Notes under the pieces: generated by a model
What the model was told of the DNA's origin: nothing
The model's database searches: none
The model's input: the letters and a program-made list of their open reading frames with translations, nothing else
Assembly (NCBI RefSeq): GCF_030296695.1
Contig: NZ_AP027737.1
Span: 3,348,001-3,412,000, forward strand
Source of the DNA: Agromyces mangrovi
GTDB taxonomy: Bacteria > Actinomycetota > Actinomycetes > Actinomycetales > Microbacteriaceae
Length of the DNA stretch: 64,000 bases
Direction of reading: 5' to 3'
Shown: positions 37,218 to 47,584 of the stretch, piece by piece
Layout: each line of letters begins with the position of its first letter
How positions within the stretch are numbered: position 1 is the stretch's first letter
Translations under genes and position numbers: made by a program

Positions 37218-39695
37218 TCAGCCGACGCGGCGGCCGATGGCGCCGACGACCTTCTCGAGCGGGGTGCCCGAGGCATCGCGCTTGGCGCCCGGCTCGGGCA
37301 GCGTGCGGGTCGACCCGTCGGTGCCGACGGCGAGCGCCGGCTCGGGCCCGACCCACGCGACCGACAGCTCGGACTCGCCCTTGAGGAAGCGCTGCGCGCG
37401 CACACCGCCGGTGGCCCGCCCCTTGCCGGGGAACTCGGCGAACGCGCTGACCTTGCCGGAACCCGGATCGGTGCCCATGAGCGTCTCGCCGCCTGCCGCG
37501 ACGGTCGCCACGATCGCCCGCTCGACCTCGTCGGGCGCGAGCGCGGTGAAGTGCACCACGCGTGCGTCGGCGCCGAGCTTGATGCCGGCCATGCCGCCGG
37601 CGGCCGCGCCCTGCGGGCGCACGGCGGAGGCGGGGAAGTGGAGCAGCTGCGCGTCGGACGCGACGAACACGAGCTCCGCGTCGTCGGGCGCGGGGACGGC
37701 GGCGACCAGCGCGTCGCCGGGCTTCAGGGCGATGACCTCGAAGTCGGGCTTGTTCGGGAACGCCGACGGCACCACGCGCTTGACGACGCCCTGGGCGGTG
37801 CCGAGCGCGATCGGCACGTCGCCCGCGAGCGGCACGACGGCGAGGATCCGCTCGGAGCGGTCGGGGAGCGCGAGGTAGTCGTGCACCCGCACGCCCGCGC
37901 CGAGCTGCACGGAGTTCGGCGGCAGACCGGGCAGCTCGAGCGGCGAGAAGCGCACCAGGCGGCCGCGCGAGGTGATCGCGCCGATCTCGGTACGGCTCGT
38001 GGTGTCGAGCGACGAGCGCACGGCGTCGTGCTTGCTGCGACGCTTCGGCTCGGTGATCACGGGCGGGCCGTCCTCGCCGACGGGCAGGTCGACGCGCGCG
38101 ATGCGGTCCGTCGCGCCGAGGAACACGCGGCACGGCACGTCGGCGTGCTCGAGGTCCTCGGGAGCCTGCTTGCGCCGCTTCGCGCCAGCCGGCTGCTGCT
38201 TCGCCTCGGTGAGCAGCGTCCGCCTGGGCGACCCGTACTTCTCGGCGACGTCGCCGAGCTCGTCGGCGACGAGCGTGCGGATCGCGAGTTCGCTCGCGAG
38301 CAGTTCCTCGAGCTCGGCGATCTCGGCGAGGAGGGTGTCGCGTTCGGCCTCGAGCTCGATGCGCGAGAACTTCGTGAGGCGGCGCAGGCGCAGCTCGAGG
38401 ATGTACTCGGCCTGCAGGGTGCTCAGGTCGAACACGTCGATCAGTCGGCTGCGCGCCTGCTCCGTGTCATCCGACGTGCGGATCACCTGGATGACCTCGT
38501 CGATGTCGAGGATCGCGATCAACAGGCCCTCGACCAGGTGCAGGCGGTCCTTGCGCTTGGTGAGGCGGTACTGCGAGCGACGAGTGACGACGCTGACGCG
38601 GTGCCCGATGTACACCTGCAGCAGCTCGCGCAGGCCGAGCGTCTGCGGCTGGCCCTCGACGAGGGTCACGTTGTTGATGTTGAACGAGTCCTCGAGGGGA
38701 GTCAGCCGGTACAGCTGCTCGAGCACGGCCTGCGGGTTGAACCCGGTCTTCACGCCGATCACGAGGCGCATGCCGCGCTTGCGGTCGGTGAGGTCGGTGA
38801 CATCCGAGATGCCCGTGATCTTCTTGGCGTTGACCCCGTCCTTGATCTTCTCGATCACGCGCTCGGGGCCGACCAGGTAGGGGAGTTCGGTGACGACGAG
38901 GCCCGACTTGCGGGCGGTGAGCTGCTCGACGCTGACCTTCGCACGGGTCTTGAACGAGCCGCGGCCGGTGGCATAGGCGTCGCGGATGCCGCCCAGGCCG
39001 ACGATCGTGCCCCCGGAGGGGAAGTCGGGGCCGGGCACGAACTCCATCAGCTCGTCGAGGCTCGCCTCCGGGTTGGCGATGAGGTGCTGCGCCGCCGCGG
39101 CGACCTCGTTGAGGTTGTGCGGGGCCATGTTGGTCGCCATGCCGACCGCGATGCCGCTCGCGCCGTTGACGAGCAGCCCGGGGATGGCCGCGGGCAGCAC
39201 CTCGGGCTGCAGGAACGAGTTGTCGTAGTTCGGCACGTAGTCGACGACGTCCTCGTCGAGGCTCTCGACCATGGCCAGCGCCGGCGGGGCGAGGCGCGCC
39301 TCGGTGTAGCGGGGCGCCGCGGGGCCGTCGTCGAGCGAGCCGAAGTTGCCGTGCCCGTCGACGAACGGCACGCGCAGGCTGAACGCCTGGGCCATGCGCA
39401 CGAGCGCGTCGTAGATCGCGGCGTCGCCGTGCGGGTGCAGGCGGCCCATGACCTCGCCGACGACGCGCGCCGACTTCACGTGCCCGCGGTCGGGCCGCAG
39501 GCCCATCTCGCTCATCTGGAACAGGATGCGGCGCTGCACGGGCTTCAGTCCGTCGCGCGCGTCGGGCAGCGCGCGCGAGTAGATGACGGAGTAGGCGTAC
39601 TCGAGGAACGAGCCCTGCATCTCGGAGGAGACGTCGACGTCCTCGATGCGTTCGGCGATCTGGTCGTCTGCGGGCAGGTCAGGCGTTCGGGACAT
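37218..39695 (-). CDS. parC: DNA topoisomerase IV subunit A
   Basis: An 825-residue DNA-breaking subunit. The quinolone-resistance-region equivalent is [21 protein letters not shown]; the catalytic Tyr is in [33 protein letters not shown] follows. The C-terminal part forms beta-pinwheel repeats, for example [14 protein letters not shown] and [13 protein letters not shown]. Convergent with parE, so the two subunits are transcribed separately. The ATG giving [11 protein letters not shown] is chosen; no strong ribosome site. Confidence 0.94.
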   Translation of the reverse strand: MSRTPDLPADDQIAERIEDVDVSSEMQGSFLEYAYSVIYSRALPDARDGLKPVQRRILFQMSEMGLRPDRGHVKSARVVGEVMGRLHPHGDAAIYDALVRMAQAFSLRVPFVDGHGNFGSLDDGPAAPRYTEARLAPPALAMVESLDEDVVDYVPNYDNSFLQPEVLPAAIPGLLVNGASGIAVGMATNMAPHNLNEVAAAAQHLIANPEASLDELMEFVPGPDFPSGGTIVGLGGIRDAYATGRGSFKTRAKVSVEQLTARKSGLVVTELPYLVGPERVIEKIKDGVNAKKITGISDVTDLTDRKRGMRLVIGVKTGFNPQAVLEQLYRLTPLEDSFNINNVTLVEGQPQTLGLRELLQVYIGHRVSVVTRRSQYRLTKRKDRLHLVEGLLIAILDIDEVIQVIRTSDDTEQARSRLIDVFDLSTLQAEYILELRLRRLTKFSRIELEAERDTLLAEIAELEELLASELAIRTLVADELGDVAEKYGSPRRTLLTEAKQQPAGAKRRKQAPEDLEHADVPCRVFLGATDRIARVDLPVGEDGPPVITEPKRRSKHDAVRSSLDTTSRTEIGAITSRGRLVRFSPLELPGLPPNSVQLGAGVRVHDYLALPDRSERILAVVPLAGDVPIALGTAQGVVKRVVPSAFPNKPDFEVIALKPGDALVAAVPAPDDAELVFVASDAQLLHFPASAVRPQGAAAGGMAGIKLGADARVVHFTALAPDEVERAIVATVAAGGETLMGTDPGSGKVSAFAEFPGKGRATGGVRAQRFLKGESELSVAWVGPEPALAVGTDGSTRTLPEPGAKRDASGTPLEKVVGAIGRRVG

Positions 39696-39772
39696 CCGTG
39701 CTCTCGGTCGGGCGTGCCGGGTCGGCACGGTCGTTCGCGGGGGTCGCGCCGGGCTGTGCGAGACTGGGCGCG

Positions 39773-40921
39773 ATGCGAGCCATGCTACCCGTCGCCGCCC
39801 CCGATGCCCCGCGGCTCACCGACGTGCTGGCGAGTGCGATCGCGAGCGTGCGCGGCGAGCCGAACCGGCTGGCGCTCGGCCCCGCCGAGGTGGCGATCGT
39901 GGTGCTCGTCGACGGGCTGGGCGCGCACAACCTGCGTGCTCGCGCCGGCCATGCCCGCCGGCTCTCGTCGAGCTTCGGCAAGCGCGACGTGGTGCGCACG
40001 GTGTTCCCGTCGACGACCGCGGCGGGCATCACCTCATTCACGACCGGACTCGAGCCGGGGGAGCACGGCATCATCGGGTACCGCGTCTTCGACGCCTCCG
40101 CCGATCGCACGGTGAACCTGCTGAGCGGGTGGGAGGCCGATCGCACCGACCCGCTCGCCTGGCAGCCGCACGCGACGCTGTTCGATCGGTCCGTGGAGCA
40201 GGGCGTGCGGGCCGTGGCCGTCGGCCCGGGCCGCTATCGCGCGTCGGGCTTCACGCGGGCCGCGCTGCGGGGCGCCGAGTACCGCGCCGCCGAGTCGATC
40301 GAGGACCGCTTCGCCGCCGCGCGCGAACTCGCCGAGGAGGGCGGGCCGGCGGTCGCCTACGTGTACGTGCCCGAGCTCGACATGGCCGCGCACGCGGTGG
40401 GCTGGGAGTCCGACCGCTGGCTGGCCGAGCTCGAGCGCGTCGACGCCGCGTTCGGCGACCTCGAGCGCGGGATGCCCCGGGGCACGGGCCTGCTCGTCAC
40501 CGCCGACCATGGCGTCGTCGACGTCGCCGCGCACAAGCACGTGCTCATCGACCGGGACCCGGCGCTCGTCGACGGCGTGCGCCACGTGGCGGGCGACCCG
40601 CGGTGCCTCTACCTGACGTTCGAGCCCGACCTCGATGCGGCTGGGCGCGAGGCGCTCGTCGCGCGCTGGCGCGCAGCGGAGGAGCACCGCGCGTGGGTGC
40701 TCACCCGCGAGGAGGCGATCGCGTCGGGCGCGTTCGGACCCGTGGCATCCGCCGCCCTGGCCCGCATCGGCGACCTCGTCGTCGCCGCGCGGTCGCTGGT
40801 GGCGTACTACGACGGGCGCGACCCGAACCCGGGGCCTCGTGCGATGGTCGGCCAGCACGGCTCGGCCACCGATGAGGAGGTGCGGGTCCCGCTCATCCGT
40901 GCGGGAGCGTACGCCCGCTGA
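39773..40921 (+). CDS. Type I phosphodiesterase/nucleotide pyrophosphatase family protein
   Basis: A 382-residue alkaline phosphatase-superfamily protein. The metal-binding blocks are visible: [12 protein letters not shown], the nucleophile Thr in [41 protein letters not shown] and [11 protein letters not shown], and near the end [10 protein letters not shown]. There is no signal peptide, so it is cytoplasmic. Substrate unknown. It diverges from parC, 77 bp apart, and converges with the DUF3043 gene. Confidence 0.9.
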   Translation: MRAMLPVAAPDAPRLTDVLASAIASVRGEPNRLALGPAEVAIVVLVDGLGAHNLRARAGHARRLSSSFGKRDVVRTVFPSTTAAGITSFTTGLEPGEHGIIGYRVFDASADRTVNLLSGWEADRTDPLAWQPHATLFDRSVEQGVRAVAVGPGRYRASGFTRAALRGAEYRAAESIEDRFAAARELAEEGGPAVAYVYVPELDMAAHAVGWESDRWLAELERVDAAFGDLERGMPRGTGLLVTADHGVVDVAAHKHVLIDRDPALVDGVRHVAGDPRCLYLTFEPDLDAAGREALVARWRAAEEHRAWVLTREEAIASGAFGPVASAALARIGDLVVAARSLVAYYDGRDPNPGPRAMVGQHGSATDEEVRVPLIRAGAYAR

Positions 40922-40927
40922 GGCGAC

Positions 40928-41515
40928 TCAGCTCGGGTACTGGCCGCGCTTGACCTGCGGCTTCGGCAGGCGCATGGGGCGCAGCTGGAGTGCGCGCATG
41001 GCCGCGTACCAGCGGATGCCGCGCTCGACGCGCGTCTCGCCGAACTTCGCGGCCAGCTTCTTGCGCAGCGACCGGCCGAGCCAGAGCACGTCGAGCACCG
41101 CGGCGATGAAGAACACCCACAGGCCGAGGGTGCCGATGACCTGCGTCTCGTAGCTCGGGATGAAGGTCAGGATGATGACGAGGAACATCACGGGGATGAG
41201 GATCTCGCCCAGGCTGAAGCGCGCGTCGACGTAGTCGCGGATGTACTTCTTCTGCGGCCCGCGGTCGCGCTGCGGCAGGTAGCGCTCGTCGCCGGCGGCC
41301 ATGCCCACGCGGGCCCGCTCGCGCGCCTCGGCGGCCTTCGCCTTCTGGATGCGGGCCGCCTCCTTGCGGTCGTTCGGCACGAGCGGCCGCTTGCGCGCGG
41401 CCTCCTGCTCGCGGCGGGAGGGAGTGGGTACGCCCTTGCCCTTGGTCACCGGCGCCTGCTCGGCGTCGTCGCCGGTCGATGCCTGGTCGGTCTCGTTGCT
41501 GGGGGTCTTGGCCAC
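40928..41515 (-). CDS. DUF3043 family membrane protein
   Basis: A 195-residue actinobacterial protein (recognised as DUF3043). The first 95 residues are charged and basic, with RREQEAARKRPLVPNDRKEA and DRGPQKKYIRDYVDARFSLG; then two membrane segments (about residues 105-150); then a short basic tail. Function unknown. The GTG start giving AKTPSNETDQ is preferred. It diverges from the M20 peptidase gene, 40 bp away. Confidence 0.88.
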   Translation of the reverse strand: MAKTPSNETDQASTGDDAEQAPVTKGKGVPTPSRREQEAARKRPLVPNDRKEAARIQKAKAAEARERARVGMAAGDERYLPQRDRGPQKKYIRDYVDARFSLGEILIPVMFLVIILTFIPSYETQVIGTLGLWVFFIAAVLDVLWLGRSLRKKLAAKFGETRVERGIRWYAAMRALQLRPMRLPKPQVKRGQYPS

Positions 41516-41542
41516 GTCTGATCCTCGGATTGCTGGTGGCCT

Positions 41543-41548
41543 TAAGAT
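41543..41548 (+). promoter_or_regulatory. -10 box, leaderless start of the M20 peptidase gene
   Basis: TAAGAT ends 7 nt before the ATG. Confidence 0.45.
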
Positions 41549-41555
41549 TACCCGC

Positions 41556-42976
41556 ATGCACCAGCCTGCCCCGAACGGGAGCGACCAGCCGTCCGCCGAC
41601 GACCGCGAGGAGCGCATCCGGGAGGCGGTGGACGCCGGCTTCCCGACGACCGTCGCCGAGCTGTCGGGGCTCGTGCGCATCCCCTCGGTCGCGTGGGCGG
41701 GGTTCGATCACGCGCACGTCGCCGCGAGCGCCGAGGCGGTCGCCGAGCTGCTGCGCGGAGTCGACGTGTTCGAGACCGTCGAGATCGCGCGGGCGCCGAT
41801 GGAGGGCAGCGCCGAGCTCGGCCAGCCCGCGGTGCTCGCCCGCCGCGCGGCGCGCAACGGCCGCCCGACCGTGCTGCTCTACGCGCACCACGACGTGCAG
41901 CCGCCCGGCGACGACGCCGGCTGGGACTCGCCGCCGTTCGAGCCGACCGCGCGCGGCGACCGCCTGTACGGACGCGGTGCCGCCGACGACAAGGCCGGCA
42001 TCATGGCGCACGTCGCCGCGATCCGCGCGCTGGTGGCTGCGGGCGGCGACCCCGACCTCGGCATCGCGCTGTTCATCGAGGGGAGGAGGAGGACGGCTCG
42101 CGCTCGTTCGCCAACTTCCTCGAGCTGCACCGCGACGCGCTGGCCGCCGATGCGATCGTCGTGGCCGATTCCACGAACTGGGACGCCGAGACGCCGGCGC
42201 TCACCGTCGCCCTCCGCGGCAACGTCACCTGCCGGGTCACGGTGTCGACCCTCGCGCATGCCTCGCACTCGGGCATGTTCGGCGGCGCCGTGCCCGACGC
42301 GATGATGCCGATGGTGCGCCTGCTCGCGTCCTTGCACGACGACGACGGCGCGGTCGCGGTCGAGGGCCTGCGGTCGATCGACATGGAGACCCCGCCGTAC
42401 GACGAGGCGCAGCTGCGGGCCGAGGCGGGACTGCTCGACGGCGTGACGCCCGTCGGCCGCGGCACGATCCCGCAGCGCCTCTGGGCGCAGCCGGCGATCA
42501 CGGTCACCGGCACCTCGGCGCCGCGCCTCGTCGACGCCTCGAACACGCTCTCGCCGTCGGTGACCATGAAGCTGAGCGTCCGGGTCGCGCCCGGCCAGTC
42601 GGCGACGGAGGCCGCCGAGGCGCTCGAACGCCACCTGCGCACCCACGTGCCGTTCGGCGCGCACGTCGAGATCGACGAGGTCGTCACGGGCGACCCGTTC
42701 CTCGTGGACACCGACGGCTGGGCGGTCGACGCGGTGCTCGAGGCGATGGCGGATGCCTGGGGGAGGGCGCCCGTGCAGACCGGCATCGGCGGCTCGATCC
42801 CGTTCATCGCCGACCTCACGCGCGTGTTCCCCGAGGCGCAGATCCTCGTGACGGGCGTCGAGGACCCCGACTCGCGCGCGCACAGCCCGAACGAGTCGCT
42901 CCACCTCGGTGCGTTCAAGCGGTCGGTGCTCACCGAGGCGCTCTTCCTGGCGCGCCTCGACGCACGCGGCGCCTGA
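41556..42976 (+). CDS. M20 family metallopeptidase (dipeptidase), frameshifted
   Basis: A cytoplasmic di-zinc peptidase of 473 residues after repair. Zinc-site motifs: LLYAHHDVQPPG, GRGAADDKAGIMA, and the catalytic Glu pair at the break. The frame is lost in the G run 42080-42083; one more G gives FIEGEEEDGSRSF, the expected sequence. The second half, AHASHSGMFGGAVPDAM and PVQTGIGGSIPFIADL, is intact. Family members cleave dipeptides or N-acyl amino acids; substrate not determinable. Probably leaderless. Confidence 0.9.
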
Positions 42977-43010
42977 GCGCGAACCGGGACCCCGCGGCAT
43001 CCGCCCGGGG

Positions 43011-43016
43011 TAGAAT
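43011..43016 (+). promoter_or_regulatory. -10 box for erpA
   Basis: TAGAAT, 42 nt upstream of the erpA ATG, giving a leadered transcript with GAGGAG before the start. Confidence 0.4.
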
Positions 43017-43058
43017 CGCAGCGGACACCACGTCAGCCGCGATCGATCGAGGAGCACC

Positions 43059-43415
43059 ATGACGCAGACCATCCCCGCCGAGACGGCCGCCCATGGCGTC
43101 AGCCTGAGCGACAACGCCGCAGCCAAGGTGAAGAGCCTGCTCGAGCAGGAGGGTCGCGACGACCTGCGCCTGCGGGTGGCGGTGCAGCCGGGCGGATGCT
43201 CCGGGCTGATCTACCAGCTCTACTTCGACGAGCGGCTGCTCGACGGCGACGCCACGGTCGACTTCGACGGCGTCGAGGTGATCGTCGACCGCATGTCGGT
43301 GCCGTACCTCGACGGCGCGGCGATCGACTTCGAGGACACGATCCAGAAGCAGGGCTTCACGATCGACAACCCCAACGCGCAGGGCAGCTGCGCGTGCGGC
43401 GACTCGTTCCACTGA
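43059..43415 (+). CDS. erpA: Iron-sulfur cluster insertion protein (HesB/IscA family)
   Basis: A 118-residue A-type carrier that passes iron-sulfur clusters to apoproteins. The three ligand cysteines are in QPGGCSGLIYQLY and GSCACGDSFH at the C-terminus. It precedes ctaC and ends in a strong terminator. Clients in this window could include the Rieske protein and lipoyl synthase. Confidence 0.95.
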   Translation: MTQTIPAETAAHGVSLSDNAAAKVKSLLEQEGRDDLRLRVAVQPGGCSGLIYQLYFDERLLDGDATVDFDGVEVIVDRMSVPYLDGAAIDFEDTIQKQGFTIDNPNAQGSCACGDSFH

Positions 43416-43426
43416 CCTGAACCCAC

Positions 43427-43461
43427 CGAAGCGGGGGCGGCCCGAGGGCGCCCCCGCTTCG
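43427..43461 (+). terminator. Terminator after erpA
   Basis: A perfect 13-bp stem, CGAAGCGGGGGCG with CGCCCCCGCTTCG, and a 9-nt loop, 12 nt after the erpA stop. Confidence 0.8.
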
Positions 43462-43533
43462 TCATGCCCGCATGCGCCCCGGCCGGTCGCGACGCGGCAG
43501 CCTACCGTGCACACGGCAGGCGGCGCGTCGGAG

Positions 43534-43539
43534 TAGGCT
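43534..43539 (+). promoter_or_regulatory. -10 box for the ctaC operon
   Basis: TAGGCT, 57 nt before the ctaC start and downstream of the erpA terminator, placing ctaCDF under its own promoter. Confidence 0.4.
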
Positions 43540-43595
43540 AGGGGACGATCACCACTTCACTGAGAAGTGCCTACGAATCTCCCGAAAGGTCACCG

Positions 43596-44483
43596 GTGCG
43601 CCAGAACCGCCGTCTCCGATGGGCTGCTCTTCCGATCGCAGCGACACTCACAATCGTCCTCGCCGGATGCACGCAGGCGCAGTTGAACGGTTTCCTCCCG
43701 GGCTTCATCGAGGGTGAGGCGCCCACGACGAACCAGACCGAGCGCATCTCGGGCCTGTGGGTCACCTCGTGGATCGTGCTGCTGGTGGTCGGCGTCATCA
43801 CGTGGGGCCTCACGATCTGGGCGGTCGTGGTGTACCGCCGCCGCCGCGGCCAGACCGGCCTGCCGGTGCAGCTGCGCTACAACATGCCGATCGAGGTGTT
43901 CTACACCGTCGTGCCGCTCATCCTGGTGCTCGGCTTCTTCGCCTTCACGGTGCGCGACCAGAACGAGATCGAGGCGCGGTTCGAGAACCCGGACGTCACG
44001 GTCGAGGTCATCGCCAAGCAGTGGGCGTGGGACTTCAACTACGTCGACGAGAACGTGTACTCGCCCGGCATCCAGGGCCAGCCCGAGGAGGACGGCTCGC
44101 TGGTGGAGTCGGAGGTGCCGACCCTCGTGCTCCCGGTCAACCAGCAGATCGAGATCGAGCTGGAGTCGCGCGACGTGATCCACTCCTTCTGGGTCGTCGA
44201 CTTCCTCTACAAGAAGGACATGTACCCGGGCAAGACCAACTACATGTCGATCGAGCCGATGCGCGAGGGCACCTACGCCGGCAAGTGCGCCGAGCTCTGC
44301 GGCGAGTACCACTCGCTGATGCTCTTCAACGTCGAGGTCGTCTCGCAGGCCGAGTACGACGCCTACATCGACTCGCTGCGCGCGGCCGGCCAGGAGGGCC
44401 AGCTGTCGAGCGAGTACGACCGCAACCAGAACCTGCCCGGCACGGGCGCGCCCGAGCTCGTCGAGCACGAAGAGGAGAACTGA
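43596..44483 (+). CDS. ctaC: Cytochrome c oxidase subunit II
   Basis: A 295-residue subunit of the aa3 oxidase that accepts electrons at the CuA centre. A lipoprotein signal peptide ends in VLAGCTQAQ (Cys about residue 24), so the N-terminus is lipidated. Two membrane segments follow, then the external cupredoxin domain with [23 protein letters not shown] and the CuA ligand motif [13 protein letters not shown]. The GTG start follows CCCGAAAGG. First gene of ctaC-ctaD-ctaF. Confidence 0.96.
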   Translation: MRQNRRLRWAALPIAATLTIVLAGCTQAQLNGFLPGFIEGEAPTTNQTERISGLWVTSWIVLLVVGVITWGLTIWAVVVYRRRRGQTGLPVQLRYNMPIEVFYTVVPLILVLGFFAFTVRDQNEIEARFENPDVTVEVIAKQWAWDFNYVDENVYSPGIQGQPEEDGSLVESEVPTLVLPVNQQIEIELESRDVIHSFWVVDFLYKKDMYPGKTNYMSIEPMREGTYAGKCAELCGEYHSLMLFNVEVVSQAEYDAYIDSLRAAGQEGQLSSEYDRNQNLPGTGAPELVEHEEEN

Positions 44484-44488
44484 GCGAC

Positions 44489-46224
44489 ATGAGCACCACT
44501 GCCGCACCGGCCAAGCCGAGCGCGAGTCCGTCGCCGTTCGGCCCTCCTCCGCGGAGCGCAAGGGCAACATCCTCGTCAAGTGGATCACCTCGACCGACCA
44601 CAAGGTCATCGGGTACCTGTACCTGATCACGTCGTTCATCTACTTCTGCATCGGCGGCGTCATGGCGCTGATCATCCGCGCCCAGCTGTTCGAGCCCGGC
44701 CTCGAGATCCTGCAGACCCGTGAGCAGTACAACCAGCTGTTCACCATGCACGGCACGATCATGCTGCTGATGTTCGCGACCCCGCTCTTCGCCGGCTTCG
44801 CGAACGTGCTCATGCCGCTGCAGATCGGCGCGCCCGACGTCGCCTTCCCGCGACTGAACGCGCTGGCGTACTGGCTCTTCAACTTCGGCTCGCTCATGGC
44901 CGTGGCCGGCTTCCTCACCCCGCAGGGTGCGGCGTCGTTCGGCTGGTTCGCGTATCAACCACTCGCATCCACGACGTTCTCACCGGGTATCGGAGGAAAC
45001 CTCTGGATGCTCGGGCTCGGCCTCTCGGGCTTCGGCACGATCATGGGTGCGGTCAACTTCATCACCACGATCATCACGATGCGCGCGCCCGGCATGACCA
45101 TGTTCCGCATGCCGATCTTCACGTGGAACACCCTCGTGACGTCGATCCTGGTGCTGCTCGCGTTCCCGGTGCTCGCCGCCGCGATCCTCGCCGCCTCGGC
45201 CGACCGCATCTTCGGCGCGCACATCTACGATCCCGCCAACGGCGGGGTGATCCTCTGGCAACACCTGTTCTGGTTCTTCGGCCATCCGGAGGTCTACATC
45301 ATCGCGCTGCCGTTCTTCGGCATCGTGTCGGAGATCTTCCCGGTGTTCAGCCGGAAGCCGATCTTCGGGTACAAGACGCTCGTGTACGCGACCATCGCCA
45401 TCGCCGCGCTGTCGGTCACGGTGTGGGCGCACCACATGTACGTCACCGGCTCGGTGCTGCTGCCGTTCTTCGCGCTGTTGACGATGCTGATCGCGGTACC
45501 GACGGGCGTGAAGATCTTCAACTGGATCGGCACGATGTGGCGAGGGTCGATCACGTTCGAGATGCCGCTCGTCTGGTCGCTCGGCTTCCTCATCACGTTC
45601 GTGTTCGGCGGCCTCACCGGCGTCATCCTCGCCTCGCCGCCGCTCGACTTCGCCGTCTCCGACAGCTACTTCGTCGTGGCGCACTTCCACTACGTCGTGT
45701 TCGGCACGGTCGTGTTCGCGATGTTCGCGGGCTTCTACTTCTGGTGGCCGAAGTGGACGGGCAAGATGCTCAGCGAGCGCCTCGGCGCCTGGCACTTCTG
45801 GCTGCTGTTCATCGGCTTCCACACGACCTTCCTCATCCAGCACTGGCTGGGCGTGGTGGGCATGCCGCGCCGGTATTACTCGTACCTGCCCGAGGACAAC
45901 ATCACCTGGATGAACCAGCTGTCGACCATCGGCGCGATGATCCTGGCCGTGTCGATGATCCCGTTCTTCCTGAACGTCTTCATCACCGCCCGTCGTGCGC
46001 CCAAGGTGACCGTGAACGACCCGTGGGGCTACGGCCGCTCGCTCGAGTGGGCGACCAGCTGCCCGCCGCCGCGGCACAACTTCACGTCGATCCCGCGCAT
46101 CCGCTCGGAGTCGCCGGCGTTCGACCTGAACCACCCCGAGGCCGCCCTTCCGATCGGCATCGGGCCGGCCAAGGACGCACCGGATGCTCCGACCTACGAG
46201 GTCACCGAAGGGAAGGTCAAGTAG
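44489..46224 (+). CDS. ctaD: Cytochrome c oxidase subunit I, frameshifted near the N-terminus
   Basis: The catalytic subunit, with heme a, heme a3 and CuB; 578 residues after repair. The start ATG gives [11 protein letters not shown], but the family sequence [20 protein letters not shown] continues in the next frame, so one base is missing at about 44505-44530 (an extra G near 44509 would give [10 protein letters not shown]). Heme and copper ligands are visible in [20 protein letters not shown] (His-Tyr cross-link), WAHHMYVTG and [10 protein letters not shown]. Twelve membrane segments. ATG starts 5 nt after the ctaC stop. Confidence 0.94.
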
Positions 46225-46641
46225 ATGCGGGCCAATGTCGCCATCTTCTGGGTGATCGGTGCGTTCTTCGCACTCGCCGATGTCGCGTACATCGTGTGGT
46301 CGATCCTCGAGACCGGCGAGCCGGAATGGGTCGGCCTGGTCGCGATCGCACTGAGCGCGGTACTGGCGGCGTTCATCGCCTTCTACCTGGGCCGCGTGCA
46401 CAAGGCCCAGGGCGGCGAGCTGCCCGAGGACCGCGTCGACGCGAACATCGACGACGGTGACGCCGAGCTCGGCTTCTTCAGCCCGTGGAGCTGGTGGCCC
46501 ATCATGCTCGCGGCCGCCGCAGCGCTCGGCTTCCTCGGCCTCGCGGTCGGGTTCTGGATCACCTTCATCGCGCTGCCCGTGGTCGTCCTCAGCCTCGTCG
46601 GCTGGACCTACGAGTACTACCGCGGCAACTTCGCCCGCTGA
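46225..46641 (+). CDS. ctaF: Cytochrome c oxidase subunit IV, actinobacterial type
   Basis: A 138-residue protein with four membrane segments, the small actinobacterial subunit of the aa3 oxidase. It begins MRANVAIFWVIGAFFALAD and ends in WTYEYYRGNFAR, both typical. Its ATG directly follows the ctaD stop. Followed by a very strong hairpin. Confidence 0.93.
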   Translation: MRANVAIFWVIGAFFALADVAYIVWSILETGEPEWVGLVAIALSAVLAAFIAFYLGRVHKAQGGELPEDRVDANIDDGDAELGFFSPWSWWPIMLAAAAALGFLGLAVGFWITFIALPVVVLSLVGWTYEYYRGNFAR

Positions 46642-46660
46642 GCGGGGAGCGCACGTCGTA

Positions 46661-46700
46661 CGCGTGTCGCCCCGACCGGAATCGGTCGGGGCGACACGCG
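46661..46700. terminator. Bidirectional terminator between ctaF and the methyltransferase gene
   Basis: An 18-bp perfect inverted repeat, CGCGTGTCGCCCCGACCG and its complement, with a GAAT loop, followed on the plus strand by TTTCGCGTCT. It is the strongest hairpin in the window. Confidence 0.85.
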
Positions 46701-46709
46701 TTTCGCGTC

Positions 46710-47558
46710 TCAGCCTGCGCGGGTGAAGACGAGGAGCTCGACGTCGACCGTGACGGGCCCCGCGAACCGCGCAGGTCGGCCCGTGGAGGCGTGATGGGCG
46801 GACGGACCCATCTGCACCAGGTCGTCGGCGAGGGGCGTCGACGCGGGCAGCTCGCCGGCCACGCGGGTCGCGTCGTGGAGGCGGAGGCCGGCTTCTGCGG
46901 CATCCGACCGCACCTGCTCGCGCTTGCCCGACTGCACGTCGATCATGCCTCCGGCACCGCGCAGCTCGGCCAGGTGACTCGGTGACGGGATCACCGTGAT
47001 CAGGCGCCCGCCCGGCGCGAGCACCCGTGCGAACTCGGGCAGGTTGCGCGGCGCGAACACGTTCAGGGCCCGGTCGACGACCCCCGTCGCGATCGGCAGC
47101 GGCGACCAGAGGTCGAGCACGACACCGAGGGCGGGGGCAGCGGATGCCTCGCGCACGCGCCGTACGGCCGCCCTGACGGCCTCGGGGGAGAGGTCTGCGA
47201 CGAGTGCCGTGGCGGGCGCCTGCAGGCCCGCCAGCGACGTGGAAGCGTACTGACCGGTGCCGCAGCCCAGGTCGGCGAGCACCGCGCCCTCCGGCGCGCC
47301 ATCGGCGACCGCGTCCGCCACCGCGCCTCGCAGCTGGCGGTACGGTTCGCTGTCGAGCACGCGCTCGCGCGCAGCGAGCATCTCCGCGGTGTCGCCGCGC
47401 ACATTCGGGCGCTTGCGCGGGAAGAGCGTGAGGTAGCCCCGTCGGTTCGCGTCGAATGCATGGCCGTCGGCGCAGCGGACGGTGCCGTGCACGTCGCCCC
47501 CGAGCGGGGAGACGCAGAACGGGCACCGCAGCAGATCGACGATGGGTCGATCGGTCAT
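46710..47558 (-). CDS. RlmA-like 23S rRNA (guanine-N1)-methyltransferase
   Basis: A 282-residue SAM methyltransferase. The N-terminal zinc finger has LLRCPFCVSPLGG and VRCADGHAFDANRRGYL, as in RlmA proteins, which methylate a guanine in 23S rRNA helix 35. The SAM site is VLADLGCGTGQYAST, followed by NVFAPRNLPEFARVLAPGG. Relatives include the tylosin-resistance methyltransferase TlrB, so a macrolide-related effect is possible but unproven. It is inserted between two respiratory operons, unrelated in function. Confidence 0.85.
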   Translation of the reverse strand: MTDRPIVDLLRCPFCVSPLGGDVHGTVRCADGHAFDANRRGYLTLFPRKRPNVRGDTAEMLAARERVLDSEPYRQLRGAVADAVADGAPEGAVLADLGCGTGQYASTSLAGLQAPATALVADLSPEAVRAAVRRVREASAAPALGVVLDLWSPLPIATGVVDRALNVFAPRNLPEFARVLAPGGRLITVIPSPSHLAELRGAGGMIDVQSGKREQVRSDAAEAGLRLHDATRVAGELPASTPLADDLVQMGPSAHHASTGRPARFAGPVTVDVELLVFTRAG

Positions 47559-47584
47559 GCGGTGCCCGATCCGGGGTGGTGCGA